Source: a virus
IMG/VR virus record: IMGVR_UViG_3300033984_000268
Location: 1 to 64,000 of that record
Reading direction: 5' to 3' (one strand)
DNA length: 64,000 nucleotides
The stretch's first letter is position 1. Every line of letters starts with the position of its first letter. Of this stretch, positions 15,385 through 27,400 are shown one piece after another. The position numbers were made by a program, and so were the translations under genes. The notes beneath the pieces were generated by a model. That model did not search any database, had not been told where the DNA came from, and worked only from the letters and a program-made list of their open reading frames with translations.

Positions 15385-18300
15385 GTCCGTATGCCGCGTC
15401 TATCATTTTGCCATCAAATCCTTCGTATTTTAAATATAAATTAAAAAGTTTACTACGACCTGATTGTTGCCAACGTAATGGACCGGCATCTTTTTCATAA
15501 ACTTCACCCTCTAAAGCAATGTCAAATCCGTTAAGTATATCACTTAACGGATTTGCTGTTGAAAAAACACCTTTCATCATAGACATATTAACACCTTGAT
15601 TCAGCATAGGCATTGGATAAAAAGCACTTGTTTCTTTTCTTACACCGACAATTGTTCGTAAAAGTTGTATTTTAAAAAAATTAGAAGCATCAAAATCTCG
15701 CCCTTTTTGAGAGGTATATTGCTTATCTACAATATCACCTGTAATATCTGTAATAAATTTAGGTGCTTGTGGAACACTTGTTAATGCCGACATCCATCTA
15801 AACATACCTTCTTGTTCTTCATCAAAAAGAAAACTATGTTGTTTGTCATCATCACCATCGTAAAGTTTAAATCTCATAGTTGTTTGAGCAAGATACAATG
15901 CAATTTCAATTGAAATACCAATAGCAATCTTTAAAAGACCTGTATAGTTTTCATACGATAAGTGCTTACCTCTTGTTCTAATAAGTTCTCCAATAGATTC
16001 TAATATTGCAACATAAGAACCTAATTCTCTTGTACCAGATGCAATATTATTTCTTGGTGTAAATCGAACACCTACTGCTACTTTTTTTCCTAAAATTTCT
16101 TTATGTTTAAATTTAACTTTACCGTATGTAATTCTATCTCTTAATAAGTTTGGAAAAAATTTAATTAAAAATAATCCCATCTTTCCCATAAGATTCCTAT
16201 AAATATCAGGAGCATTCAAATCATTTGTTGCACCAATAGTTTTGGTTAAAGTATTTTGATGAACATCCATTAAATGATTTAATTTAGAACCAAGTATAAT
16301 TTTATTGTCCGCAGAATAAGAAATAGAATATTCTTCTGGAACATTTGGCATTGTTACTATACGTCCTTGAGCATCTAACTGTATTGCTTTAAACAAAGTA
16401 GTTTGTTTACCATTTAATTCAAACTTATTATGATTTAAAATTGCAAAAAATTGATGCAACGGAACCATGTCACCAAGATATTTTCTTATAGCATATCGTT
16501 GATTACCTTTAAAAATAGACTGCATAAATGTTGTACCTCCATTATGACCTGCACGTTTTTTAGCAAAGTCTGGAATAGCATCCATAACTGTTATCAATTG
16601 TATAATTGGATCTTTTTGTTTTTTAGTCCATGATTCTGATACAATTTTATTAGAAGCAGCTGCAGCCATTCTTTTTGTAACACGTAAATCATTTGGATTT
16701 AAAACTTTACCTTCTGCCGATGTTGCCGCTAACATAATTTCACCACTGGCGTAGTTTTTTACACCACTATACACATTATAACTAAAGAATCGTTTACTTA
16801 ATGCTTTACTTGTAAATTGCGTAATTCGCAATGCATAAGTACCATATCTACCATCAAAACCATCAGGCATTACAACTTGAACACCATCAATATGTTTATC
16901 AATCATTTTATTAATATTCTTTAATCGACCACTTTCAGCTGCTGAAAGTGTAGGTTTAGCCATATTTAATGTTTCAAATGATTGTTTTAATTTAATAAGA
17001 TCTGGATCAGCACCAAGATTTTTAATTGTATCCTGTAACATTTGTACAACAGGGTTAATATCACGAGCAACTTTATATGTTTCAACTGAATACAGCCATC
17101 TACCCATAATAGAAACAATGTTTCTACTTTGTTCAGCTAAAGGCATTTCATAATTACCAGTAATCGGTCTGGTCATTGTGTTTGATAATGCATTTGAATC
17201 ATATCCTACAGAAGCTTTACGGTATTGATCACTATCAAAATCATCAGTATTGCTTTTACTAAAAGCTCTTATTATATTTAGACGCTTTCTTTCAAAAAAT
17301 CCTTTTGTAGTAACATTTTCTATAGTTCCATGAATTTTTTCTTTAGGAAAAGCAAGTCCGTTTGTTTGTGATGAATCTAATCCAATTTGATTATCCAAAT
17401 ATACATTCTTTAAATACATCAAAGCATCAAACAATTCTGGTTTAGAACGTAACATTTCTTGATATTCATCATTAATAAAGTTAGTTCCTATTGCACCTTC
17501 ATTAACAGTCTTTGGTAACCATTGTCCTTTTGAATCTTTATTTGCAAGAATCAATTGACCATTTTGAAGTTCATCTCTTTCAATTTCAGGTGTAACATAT
17601 TCGCTTTTTACAACCTTTGACTTATATGATTTATTTGGAACACGTGGTTCACCATTTACTTCTAAAGTACCATTAGGAAATAAATCATGATTCATAATTT
17701 TAGTGTTGTAATACTTATCTACATCGTAAGGTCCTGAAAAATTCCATACTGTAGATTTTGTCCATATACTAACAACACCTTTTGGAACTTGATACCCAAT
17801 TGCTGGATCTAATGCATAAACAACTTTTTCATCAGCAAAATGATTTGCTTCAAACCATGTTTTAAATTCAGGTGATAACTCTTTTAATTCATCGATTAAA
17901 TCTAAATCAGATAACAATATATCAACCATGTCTTCTGATAAAACAGGATTATTATACAAGTCACTATGCTTATATGTTTTTTTTACAGCATTGTAAACAG
18001 CATCATAAACATCAGAATTTTTATACATGAAATCAAACCACATATTTTTATAATCTTCTGTACTTCTTGAATATGACATTTCGCGTAAGTCATTATCAAT
18101 TTGATCAACTTCAAGCAAGTCTTCATCATTAACCTCAAGTCCTTGAAGTTTAGTACGTAGAATTAATTTAAAAGCTTCCAGTCTTAATTTTTCATGAGGT
18201 TTAAGATTTTTTCTATTACTCAACCTAACATAATCTAAATATTGATGCTTGCTTAAACCGCTTTTAGTAATAAACAAATTTTTACCATCTTGAATTTGTT

Positions 18301-21300
18301 TGTTCAAGTCAGTTATTTTTTGTTGTTCTTCTAACGATAAACGTGTACCCTCATAAACACCTGATTCATTTACAGTAGGTTTAACTATATTTGAAACTTC
18401 TTCAAACAATATAGTTGAATCAATAATACCTTTAAGCCCTGCAATTTGAGCATTTTTTTCATCTAGTTTTTCTAATAATTCTTTACGTCTATCCAATTTT
18501 GCTTTTCGTAATTCATAATAATTAGAATTAACTTCAACCTGTGTATTTTGACTCAACCAAGTATTCATTTCATACTCGTACTCTAAACTTCCTTTTGTAT
18601 ATTTAGTCAAAATTTGTGCTTCAAATGCAGCAAACACGCCTTCAAATTTACCCGGAACTTCTTCATAGTCATGAAAATCTTTTGTCAACTTATCATAGTT
18701 GGTTAGTAATTCAGCTATTTGTAAATCATCGCCTGTTTTTAATTGACCAGTTCTATCAAATTTATTTTTAAGTTGTTTTAAATCAAACCAAAGTCGTGAA
18801 GATTCTGTCTGATAATCACCATCAGTAATATTTTCTGAATAATCTCTATTCAAAGCATTCATCTCTGTGTAAATATCGTCAATCAACCTACGTGCTTTTC
18901 TTCCTATAGGTGTACGCATTAAGTGATCGTGCTGGTAATATTCAGCAGTGTTATCACGATGCATGTAATCAGATTCAAATTGAGCTTTTGCATCAATAGC
19001 ATCTAACCATAAATCATAATTGCTACCATCAGGAATAGCAACATAATTACTACGTGCAAAATCAATAGCAATATCTAATTCTTTTATTTTAACACGATGG
19101 TTTCGAAAATTACTCATAAAAGCATACTCTTCTTTTATTTCTAACTTTCCATCTGCACCTTCAACAGCGTATGTATCTACATGACTAATTGCTTTACCTA
19201 AACCAGCTTCACCAAAAATATTATTACCAAACGATGTACCTTTTAACGCATCATTTAAACCATCTAATAGAGTTGCTTCTTTTGCATTTACATTACCTGC
19301 AATTGTATTAAAATGCTGATTAATATATTTAGCAAAACCACTTGTTATAATATCATCAGACGTAATAAAACCATACATAGCATTGCTCAATCCTTTAGCA
19401 TCTCCTAAAAAGTTAGCACTTGTAAGTTTAACTTTATCTTTTGTAATTCTTTCACCCTTAGCTATATTAAGTCGAAGAACCATGTGTCTTCGTTGTTCAT
19501 CATAAGTTAAAGATTCTTTGTTTTTAACACGAGCTTCTAATATATTAAATTCATGTTCTTCAGCAAGAGTTACACCGTAGTAATCAGCATATACCAATTC
19601 GTATTCAGCCCATAATCCTTTGTCTTGTAGTTTTTGTAACTTATCTAAATAAGCTTCTTCAATAGGTTTGTGAACTTTTACAAGATGATCATGAAAAGCA
19701 TCAATAGATAATTCTGTAACCTTGCTGCTTACACGTTGCTGTAATTGTTCTATTTTAGTTTTAACTTTTGAAAACTTTTCATATACAGGATTATCTTTTT
19801 TAATATGATAATTAAAATAACCGGTTTTAGAATTATCTAATTTGTTAAAATAATCATTCCAGTTATTAGCATAAAGCCACATTGAATACAATGTTTCAAT
19901 ATCTTCTTTTGAATCCAAAGTTACATTGTCCATTGTGTCAAACTTTTCAGAAAGTTTGTCAAAAAGAATTCCTGTATTTACAACTACCGATATAAATTGT
20001 TTTAATTTATTATGGAACTGTTCCATGTCTTGAGTAACATCAGCTTCATCTTTAATTTTAACTAAAGACTTAACAGGTTTTCTTTTATTGAATGTAGTTA
20101 ATTCTTCTACATCTTTTCTTAACTGCTGTATAATTCCTTGATTATATTCATCGGAAATCTCACCAGCAATCCATTTAAAGACATCGTTTTCTTTTGTTAA
20201 ATTACCTACTTGTTTTTTTAAAACTTCGTAAAATTCATTTATAGTCTGTTCTGTTTCTTCAACAGAAACAGCCGCCATAATTTTTACTTCATCCTCATAC
20301 ATCTTACCAAACATTGCAACATCATCCATGTCAATGAAATCTCTATCTAAAAGAAATTCTTCACCTGCATTGATCATATCAGCAATATCTGCTATCGTAG
20401 TGTTCGGATTAAGTTTTGAAATGTTTATTTTTTTACCAAATAGCTTTCTTAAAAATTGTTTAATTTGAAAAAACAATTCTTTAAAAAACCCATCTTTTTG
20501 TAGATCAGCTTGGTTGGCGTGCGCATATTGTAATGCATACACTAATGCTTCTTCTTTATACTCATCAGATTCTTTTTCAAATTCAGATGCGTACATGGTA
20601 TCCAGGTGTTTTTCAATTTCAGAAAATTCTGGAGATGCTTTTAATTTGTCATATAATTCATTAAACAATTCTTTATTTGACTTGAATATTGATTTAATAA
20701 TTGGATGACCAAATTCATGAACAACCGTACCAGCATCAAAGCGTTCTTGTATTAAAAAAACTTTTCCATTTTTGAAATAACCAGTAGCTGTTTTTCGGTT
20801 TGGATACTCTTTATCAAAATCTTCTTCAGATATAATTTCAAAATCAACACCTAATTGGTTTGATAATTTTGAAAGTATTAACATTGCTTTCTGATTGTTG
20901 GTTATTTTAACCAAGTCCTTCACTTTAGAAACAGCTCGTGACATTTCAAAAGGTTCTGCTTTTGAATAATAATCTTCTTCAATCGTTTCAAGATTGTCGT
21001 AATCACGCGTCGTAAGCTTTTGAAAAACTACTTCTGGACTTCTAACCTCACTATGTTGTTCTAATACATCACGTAAGGCTTCTTCACGACCTACAGCAGC
21101 AGCAACTTCGTTGAACTTCTGCAAGTCTTCATCTGATAAATCCAATTTGTTTTCATCATAAGATTCAAGAACTTTATTCGAAACAACATCTCCTGTATTT
21201 GGAGATGATTGCCAAGAACGATCAGTACCCAAAAATGTATTACCACCTTCTTGAATATCTCTATCAACATTTAATTGAGATGTTTCTAAACCTAAATCTT

Positions 21301-21433
21301 TTGCAGTTGGATATTCATCCGTACTGTTTTCTTCCATCCATATTCCAATTTTTGCTGCAAGAATTGAAGGATTAATATTAACTTCTTCCTGAAGCGTTAT
21401 AAAATCCGGATGTGATTTATTTATACAACTCAT
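15359..21433 (-). CDS. Giant virion-type protein with HEFGH metallopeptidase motif (2024 aa)
   Basis: This is the last gene of the late block and its start directly abuts the stop of the RNA polymerase gene. The N-terminus (MSCINKSHPDFITLQEEV, then a YPTAKDLGL segment) resembles crAss-like giant proteins. A zinc-metallopeptidase motif H239-E240-F-G-H243 is followed by EEALVYAL (E294, E295) and a basic FLRKLFGKK at 327-335. The middle is a long charged helical region. One hydrophobic segment lies near 1829-1850 (LKIAIGISIEIALYLA) and the end is basic and aromatic. In crAss-like phages the giant proteins beside the polymerase are packaged in the virion and enter the cell. This one probably does too, and may cleave itself or its neighbours; inference. 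Confidence 0.75.
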   Translation of the reverse strand: MSCINKSHPDFITLQEEVNINPSILAAKIGIWMEENSTDEYPTAKDLGLETSQLNVDRDIQEGGNTFLGTDRSWQSSPNTGDVVSNKVLESYDENKLDLSDEDLQKFNEVAAAVGREEALRDVLEQHSEVRSPEVVFQKLTTRDYDNLETIEEDYYSKAEPFEMSRAVSKVKDLVKITNNQKAMLILSKLSNQLGVDFEIISEEDFDKEYPNRKTATGYFKNGKVFLIQERFDAGTVVHEFGHPIIKSIFKSNKELFNELYDKLKASPEFSEIEKHLDTMYASEFEKESDEYKEEALVYALQYAHANQADLQKDGFFKELFFQIKQFLRKLFGKKINISKLNPNTTIADIADMINAGEEFLLDRDFIDMDDVAMFGKMYEDEVKIMAAVSVEETEQTINEFYEVLKKQVGNLTKENDVFKWIAGEISDEYNQGIIQQLRKDVEELTTFNKRKPVKSLVKIKDEADVTQDMEQFHNKLKQFISVVVNTGILFDKLSEKFDTMDNVTLDSKEDIETLYSMWLYANNWNDYFNKLDNSKTGYFNYHIKKDNPVYEKFSKVKTKIEQLQQRVSSKVTELSIDAFHDHLVKVHKPIEEAYLDKLQKLQDKGLWAEYELVYADYYGVTLAEEHEFNILEARVKNKESLTYDEQRRHMVLRLNIAKGERITKDKVKLTSANFLGDAKGLSNAMYGFITSDDIITSGFAKYINQHFNTIAGNVNAKEATLLDGLNDALKGTSFGNNIFGEAGLGKAISHVDTYAVEGADGKLEIKEEYAFMSNFRNHRVKIKELDIAIDFARSNYVAIPDGSNYDLWLDAIDAKAQFESDYMHRDNTAEYYQHDHLMRTPIGRKARRLIDDIYTEMNALNRDYSENITDGDYQTESSRLWFDLKQLKNKFDRTGQLKTGDDLQIAELLTNYDKLTKDFHDYEEVPGKFEGVFAAFEAQILTKYTKGSLEYEYEMNTWLSQNTQVEVNSNYYELRKAKLDRRKELLEKLDEKNAQIAGLKGIIDSTILFEEVSNIVKPTVNESGVYEGTRLSLEEQQKITDLNKQIQDGKNLFITKSGLSKHQYLDYVRLSNRKNLKPHEKLRLEAFKLILRTKLQGLEVNDEDLLEVDQIDNDLREMSYSRSTEDYKNMWFDFMYKNSDVYDAVYNAVKKTYKHSDLYNNPVLSEDMVDILLSDLDLIDELKELSPEFKTWFEANHFADEKVVYALDPAIGYQVPKGVVSIWTKSTVWNFSGPYDVDKYYNTKIMNHDLFPNGTLEVNGEPRVPNKSYKSKVVKSEYVTPEIERDELQNGQLILANKDSKGQWLPKTVNEGAIGTNFINDEYQEMLRSKPELFDALMYLKNVYLDNQIGLDSSQTNGLAFPKEKIHGTIENVTTKGFFERKRLNIIRAFSKSNTDDFDSDQYRKASVGYDSNALSNTMTRPITGNYEMPLAEQSRNIVSIMGRWLYSVETYKVARDINPVVQMLQDTIKNLGADPDLIKLKQSFETLNMAKPTLSAAESGRLKNINKMIDKHIDGVQVVMPDGFDGRYGTYALRITQFTSKALSKRFFSYNVYSGVKNYASGEIMLAATSAEGKVLNPNDLRVTKRMAAAASNKIVSESWTKKQKDPIIQLITVMDAIPDFAKKRAGHNGGTTFMQSIFKGNQRYAIRKYLGDMVPLHQFFAILNHNKFELNGKQTTLFKAIQLDAQGRIVTMPNVPEEYSISYSADNKIILGSKLNHLMDVHQNTLTKTIGATNDLNAPDIYRNLMGKMGLFLIKFFPNLLRDRITYGKVKFKHKEILGKKVAVGVRFTPRNNIASGTRELGSYVAILESIGELIRTRGKHLSYENYTGLLKIAIGISIEIALYLAQTTMRFKLYDGDDDKQHSFLFDEEQEGMFRWMSALTSVPQAPKFITDITGDIVDKQYTSQKGRDFDASNFFKIQLLRTIVGVRKETSAFYPMPMLNQGVNMSMMKGVFSTANPLSDILNGFDIALEGEVYEKDAGPLRWQQSGRSKLFNLYLKYEGFDGKMIDAAYGLKQEFRKF

Positions 21434-24400
21434 TTAACACTCTTTTATATCGTTAATTACTCGTTTCATTTCTTTCAAAGGTAATACTTTAAATTCTTCT
21501 AGCGGAATGTTAGACTTTAAATCAATAAATTCTTCAACTAATTTTTGAGCATTATCAGTTAAAGTTTTTGGTTTATCTGCCTTAACACCATTGATTCTTT
21601 CATCTAAAATAGATGCATGACTGAACGCTTCATTTTGAGAATTGCTGTAGCCAAGAACTGTTTTTGTTTCTTTAGCTTTTAATCTATCTATTGTACTATT
21701 AATCCAATCACGTCTTTCTTTTTGATATGTTAAATCAATTGTATTACCAAATTTATCTTCAAATAAATCTTGACCATCTAACCATTCTTCATAAGCCATT
21801 GACGCTTCATCAACATTTTTCATTTTAAGTTGACCTTCTACATTAGAACCAGTAAATGGGTTACCAAAATGCTTGTTTTCATCTAAACCTTTAAATCCAA
21901 ATTGTGCAGATGCAGCTTGTGCTTGTGATACACGCATTGTATATAAAACATCACCTTTGTTGTGTGCTTCTCTTAAATCTGCAACTTTCATAATTTTTAA
22001 AGTTTCAGATGAAATTTTTGGTTCATAAACTTTTTGAGTATTTACCTGGGTAATACTTGCAATTTTATTTTTAGCAAAAGGAATTGCTACTTGCATTAAA
22101 TACTGTTCGATAAATGAATCAGAAACAGATGAACCAATATTAATTGCAGCTCTGCCAAAATCAGATAAAGCAATTGCAAAAGAATTTTGGTACGTAGGAT
22201 TTTCAGCAAAATATTTTTTTGATTCGACAACTACCTTTTTAAATCCCTCTTCAGAAATTTGTTTTTCAGACAGTCCTTTAAATAAATTAAGTCCTGTTAT
22301 ATGATAAATGTAATTATCGATTCCAATCTTGCGTCCAGATTTAACACCAAGAGTAACATCGTACATTGGAGAACTAACACCTTCTAAACTTTTTACAACC
22401 TCATAGTATTTTCCTAAAGGAGAATAACGAACAACTTTCGTGTATCCTTTTTCTTCAAGAAACTTTAAAGCCATTTCATCAATACCATTTGCAGAACCTA
22501 CATTGAATGTTTTAACGCCAGCTTCAATTGCTTTTGTAATTTTAGGTTCGTAATGTTTTTTAAAATCCGCTGTAACTATATCAGTGTATCCTTTCAAATC
22601 AGTTAATCCTTCGTATGCACTTTTAAACAAACCTGCACCAAAAATCCAAACACTATCTGTGCTTTTGTATTTATTATCAAAAGCTTTTTTGTTTGTTTGA
22701 TTAATAACATCAATGTAGTTTCTTGTAGAAGAACGTGCAACATAGTTAGGATTTGATTCAGAAGGCGTAGCAATTGCTTTAGTAGAATTGTTTGCCATTG
22801 ACTCATCTTTAACCCAATGATTATCTTTTCTATTTTTAGATTCAGCAATTGACAATCCACCAGCCACAGCATTAAGTGCTTTTGCTACTAATACAGGATG
22901 ATCACCGTAGTTATTAAAACCAAAGTACTCTAACAATAATTTATTCCAACTTGAAACTGCTATATTTTTATTTGGTACATCTAAAATTTGATTAGGCATT
23001 GCTAGTTTTTTACCAGACAATGCTATAATTTTTTCTTTTATTTTTGTAGCAGTATCTTTTTCATCAAATATTTCAGACATATCAAACGGAGTCATTTCTG
23101 ATGGATCAACCGCTAAAATATTTTCAACCAATGTAATGTTGTTATACGTTTGAACTGAATTCAAATACTCTTGTTCAATCGACAATGACATTGTTTCTGG
23201 TTGTACATAATTATAACCTCTATTACGAAGTTTATAAACACTAACTGCCATATTATTGAATGCATTGTAGAACTTACCAACTACTCCACCAACGGCTTTA
23301 GCAATCTTTTTTTCTTTTTCATTTTTCTTTGCAATCTCGTTTAACGATTGTGTTAAACCTGCTGATGAGAATGTTGAATCAATGACATTTTTTACATTGT
23401 TAGTAGTAATAAGTTTTCCTAAATAATATTTAGCTGCAGTATTCATACCTGATTGCATAAATATCATGTGCTCAAATGCATTTTTAGAAAAGAATTCTTT
23501 TACTGCTGGATCAGGGAAATTTTGAAGCTTCGTAAGATTTTCCAAATAAACTTTAGTCAAAATTGGATCTGCTTTTTCAGGCAAATAAAAGTTTGATTTT
23601 CTTGTACCTTCGCTTTTATTTTCAGTGTCAAACTTCATGTCTTGAATCAAAGAAAACTCACTAAAAGCATCGGCATGTTTTGCTTTCATTGCTTTAAAAA
23701 TACCAACCAATCCAACTTCTTTGTCGAATAACATACCTGGTGTTTTTGTTCTATACAATGCTTCAAGTTTTAACAAGTCATCCATCGGTAACTCATTTCC
23801 AAACTTTTCTTTTTTGTATGAATAGTAATAAAAGTTTTCACGAATTTGAGAATCGATTGCATCTAACTTATCTTGAATAGGTTTCATTTTAGCATCAACT
23901 GCATCAAGTTCTTTTTCTGTTGCACCTTCTAACTCTAAATTTTTTCTTTCAATTTCAATTTCTGACAAGTCGGTTAATGCATCAAATCGACCATACTCGT
24001 TTTGAATTTCGTCTTTAAGTAATTCTAATTCAATTTTGTACTTAACATACTCTACTGGTGAATTAATTGAATCAAATAAATGCGATACATGGCCATCCTG
24101 CATAATCTCATTTTTAACTGCACCAAGGTTGTAATAAACTTTACCATTTGATCGATCAATCTTGTATGTTGTTGTTAAGTTTTTATCTTTAACCAAATCA
24201 AACGTAGCATTGCTTTCTCCAATTCTACTAGCACTTGTATATGTGTCTGTTCTATATACTGAATTTTGATACAAGAACCACATTAAATCGTTTTTAAAGG
24301 CGTTACGTAATACAATTGGAAGTATTCCTTTTTTATTACCGCCATTCAATGACAAGGCTAATCTATTAACAACAGGATTGTTTTTAATTTTGAAAAAATT

Positions 24401-27400
24401 CTTAAACATATTAATAACCAAATTGGTATTGTTGTAAATACCAATTGGAGATGTTTCAAATTTAGTCCACCATTCTGCAGGTATAGCTGAATGAACACTT
24501 TTTAATTTTGAAACGTCAGCAATATTTTTTTCAGCATCTGTTATATTGCTAATCTTTGTCGTGTCGTATTTAGAAACTTGTGAAAACTTCGTTACATCTG
24601 CAGACAATTCTTCTAGTGCAACATATTGTGCAAAGATTTCAATGTCATCTTTGTTCACTGTAGAAGAACCGATTCGACCTTCAAGAAAGTTAGTTTCAAA
24701 AATAGAATTATTGGACGCTACATTGTTGATACCAAAAAAGGAATGCTTTTCGTATCCAGCATCAAACAATTCTTTTTCATATTCTTTCTTTAAAATATCT
24801 AAAGCTTCTTCTCTAATTGCATCTGGTGATAAAGATTTACCGATTGGATTGTTTTCATTTAATTTTGAATACGTTCCTGATAATTCTTTTTTAATAGTAT
24901 TATATCTAATCGTTAACGGATTAGAAGAAATATAAATTGCGTCATTAATTGGAACACCTGCCATAACCATAAACAAAAGGTTCGGAGTATTCTCTTTATT
25001 ACCTTGGATGTTAAACACCCATGCATTTTTACCAACATCGACATAACCGTTAATCAACTGTGAAATAATATCTGCTGTTAATTTTCCATCTTTTGCATAA
25101 CGAGAACCAACAGATATTCTTCCATCAATTTCATTGTGATTTAGTTTTAAGGTGTATGCTTTAAAATTATTAATATTCTCTAAAGCTTTTGCTTTTCTAG
25201 CACCGTTTGATTTTGGATCGTTGTAAATTTTTATGTCATCATTAAATTTTTCGAGATCTTCTGTTTTAGCTGTATTTAATCTTGAATCAAACGTACTAAA
25301 CATTGCAAAGAATGTAGATACAACCGCAGCAATACCCAAAGACTCCATACCAACAGAGTTCTCTTGATGTTTTTGCAAATTGTACAAGTAATCCATTACT
25401 GTTGTACGCGAGATTGAATCAGATTTATCAGCATGTATTTTTTCAAGTTTGTCATATTTACCAGCAGTAATTTTTGTTTCTAAAGCATTCGCTATTGGTA
25501 ATACATCTCTTGTTGTATTCGGTGTAACCAAATCAACAAAGTTATCTTTAGCTAAAATCTTTCTATTAAATAAATCAACCAGTTTATTCTCAAGTCCTTT
25601 TACAGAATGACCAACCTTCTTACGTTCTAATTCAGCACCAATTTCTTTTTGAGCTGCTATCTGTTTTTTAATTGATGCTTTTTGTTTTTTGAAATTTTCA
25701 AATTTCGCACTTAATTCTGTAGAAAGGGTTCCAACATATTGCAAAAATATTCCATCACGCAATGTATTGATTGAATCTATTTGTGTACTGATTTTGTCAT
25801 ATTCCGCTTGAAGCAATTCTTTGTATTCATTTGCAGCAGCTTTTCCAAGTTTAGTACCAAGATAAATTCCTGTTTTTCTTAACTCGTCGTATTGCTCTTT
25901 ATATTTTTTACGTTCAGGATATAATAAATCTAATGCAGGTTGATACAACTCTGCTTTTTCAAATGCAACAGTTTGATCTTTAAATAATTTTTCAGACTCA
26001 TCGTAAACTGCAGATAACTCTTTTTCTAAAGGCGTAATGTTTGATTCATAAAAGTCAGTGTACTCTGCAGCATAACGATCATAAGCACCAGTATCTCTAC
26101 CGTAGTAGTTATTCAATTCAGGTTTGCTATTGATAATAGAAATACTTGGATACAAGAAGAACATTTTATCAATATCGTAATCCGCTCCTGATTTAGCCAC
26201 AATCTCTGATGGTAAAATTACTTTTGCACCAGAATATTCAGGTAAAAATTCAGCAACCGTAACCGAGTCTAAAGCATTAGGTCCTTGTGTTGGGATACGA
26301 GTTCCAGGAAAGTTTAACAGTGCTTTATGTTTTGCATTCCATTCAGGATCTTTAATCGATTCATTTAATCTTTTTAAAGATGCATCGTAATCCATAACAC
26401 CTTTTTTATTTAAAACACGAATAGATTTTTTATCTGGATGATCTGCATATAATAATTTTTTGAAATCACCTTGCAATGAAATTTTAACTTCCATTGCAAA
26501 CGTCAATGAACCATCTTCATCACGACTTTCATAAAACTTTAATCCATTTGTTCCATTAGCGTCTGCTTCCATGTCTGAACTTTCATACATAGCACCAGAC
26601 ACTTGAACCAAAGCTTCACCATTAACTTTTATTTTACGAAGAGATGAATCAATTAAAGTAACCACAATTTCTTCGATCTTCTGACTGTTTAATGAATATG
26701 ATAAATCATCAACTAATCTACCAGAAGCATCCGTTAAAAAAGAAACTTCATGCGGCAAATAATCATTTTTAATCATTTCGCGCTTAATGTAATCTGCTAG
26801 TTTTGTACTATCTCCTTCATACGTTCCTGTAGCAGGATTGTATTGGTAGTCAATATTCTCAAGCAAATCTTCTTTTATGTGATCTCTGTACGTTGTTAAT
26901 ATGTCAGTGTACTCTTTATACCATCCATAATTTTTAGATGCAGCAAGGCGTTCTTTTTCAGTTTTAATAGCCTTCCATTTAGAAATTCTATTAGCATCAT
27001 CTTTTAAATAATCCATTGGTACACCGTTATCAGCAATACCATGAAGAATCATTTTTTTCATTTGTGTTGGTAATACTACCTTTTCTTTGTACCCCTCATC
27101 AATAAACACTTGATTTTTTAAATGCTTAACTGAAATTATATTTGGAACAAATTGTAATTCAGCGTCTATAGACCGATCTTTTTTATAAAACGTATCTGGT
27201 TTTTTAACAATTACTTTTTTACCATCAGCATTAGTTACTACATCTACACGTGATAATGTTGAAAGTTTAGAACCTGATTGCATAGTTGCATAATCAATTC
27301 CTTGTTCCATCATTGATTTGTGTAATCCTTCAAGTTTAGTTCCTGCAATTTCATTTGGAATCAAAGGAGCTAATGAATACTTATGAAAAGCAGTAAGTCC

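Noticed and set aside
24546-24935. Antisense reading frames inside the giant genes (for example 24546-24935, 27954-28364, 35073-35396)
   Set aside because: They lie opposite a far longer frame with recognisable domains, are low complexity (Ser/Phe/Leu-rich mirror of Lys/Asn/Glu codons) and have no coupling to neighbours.
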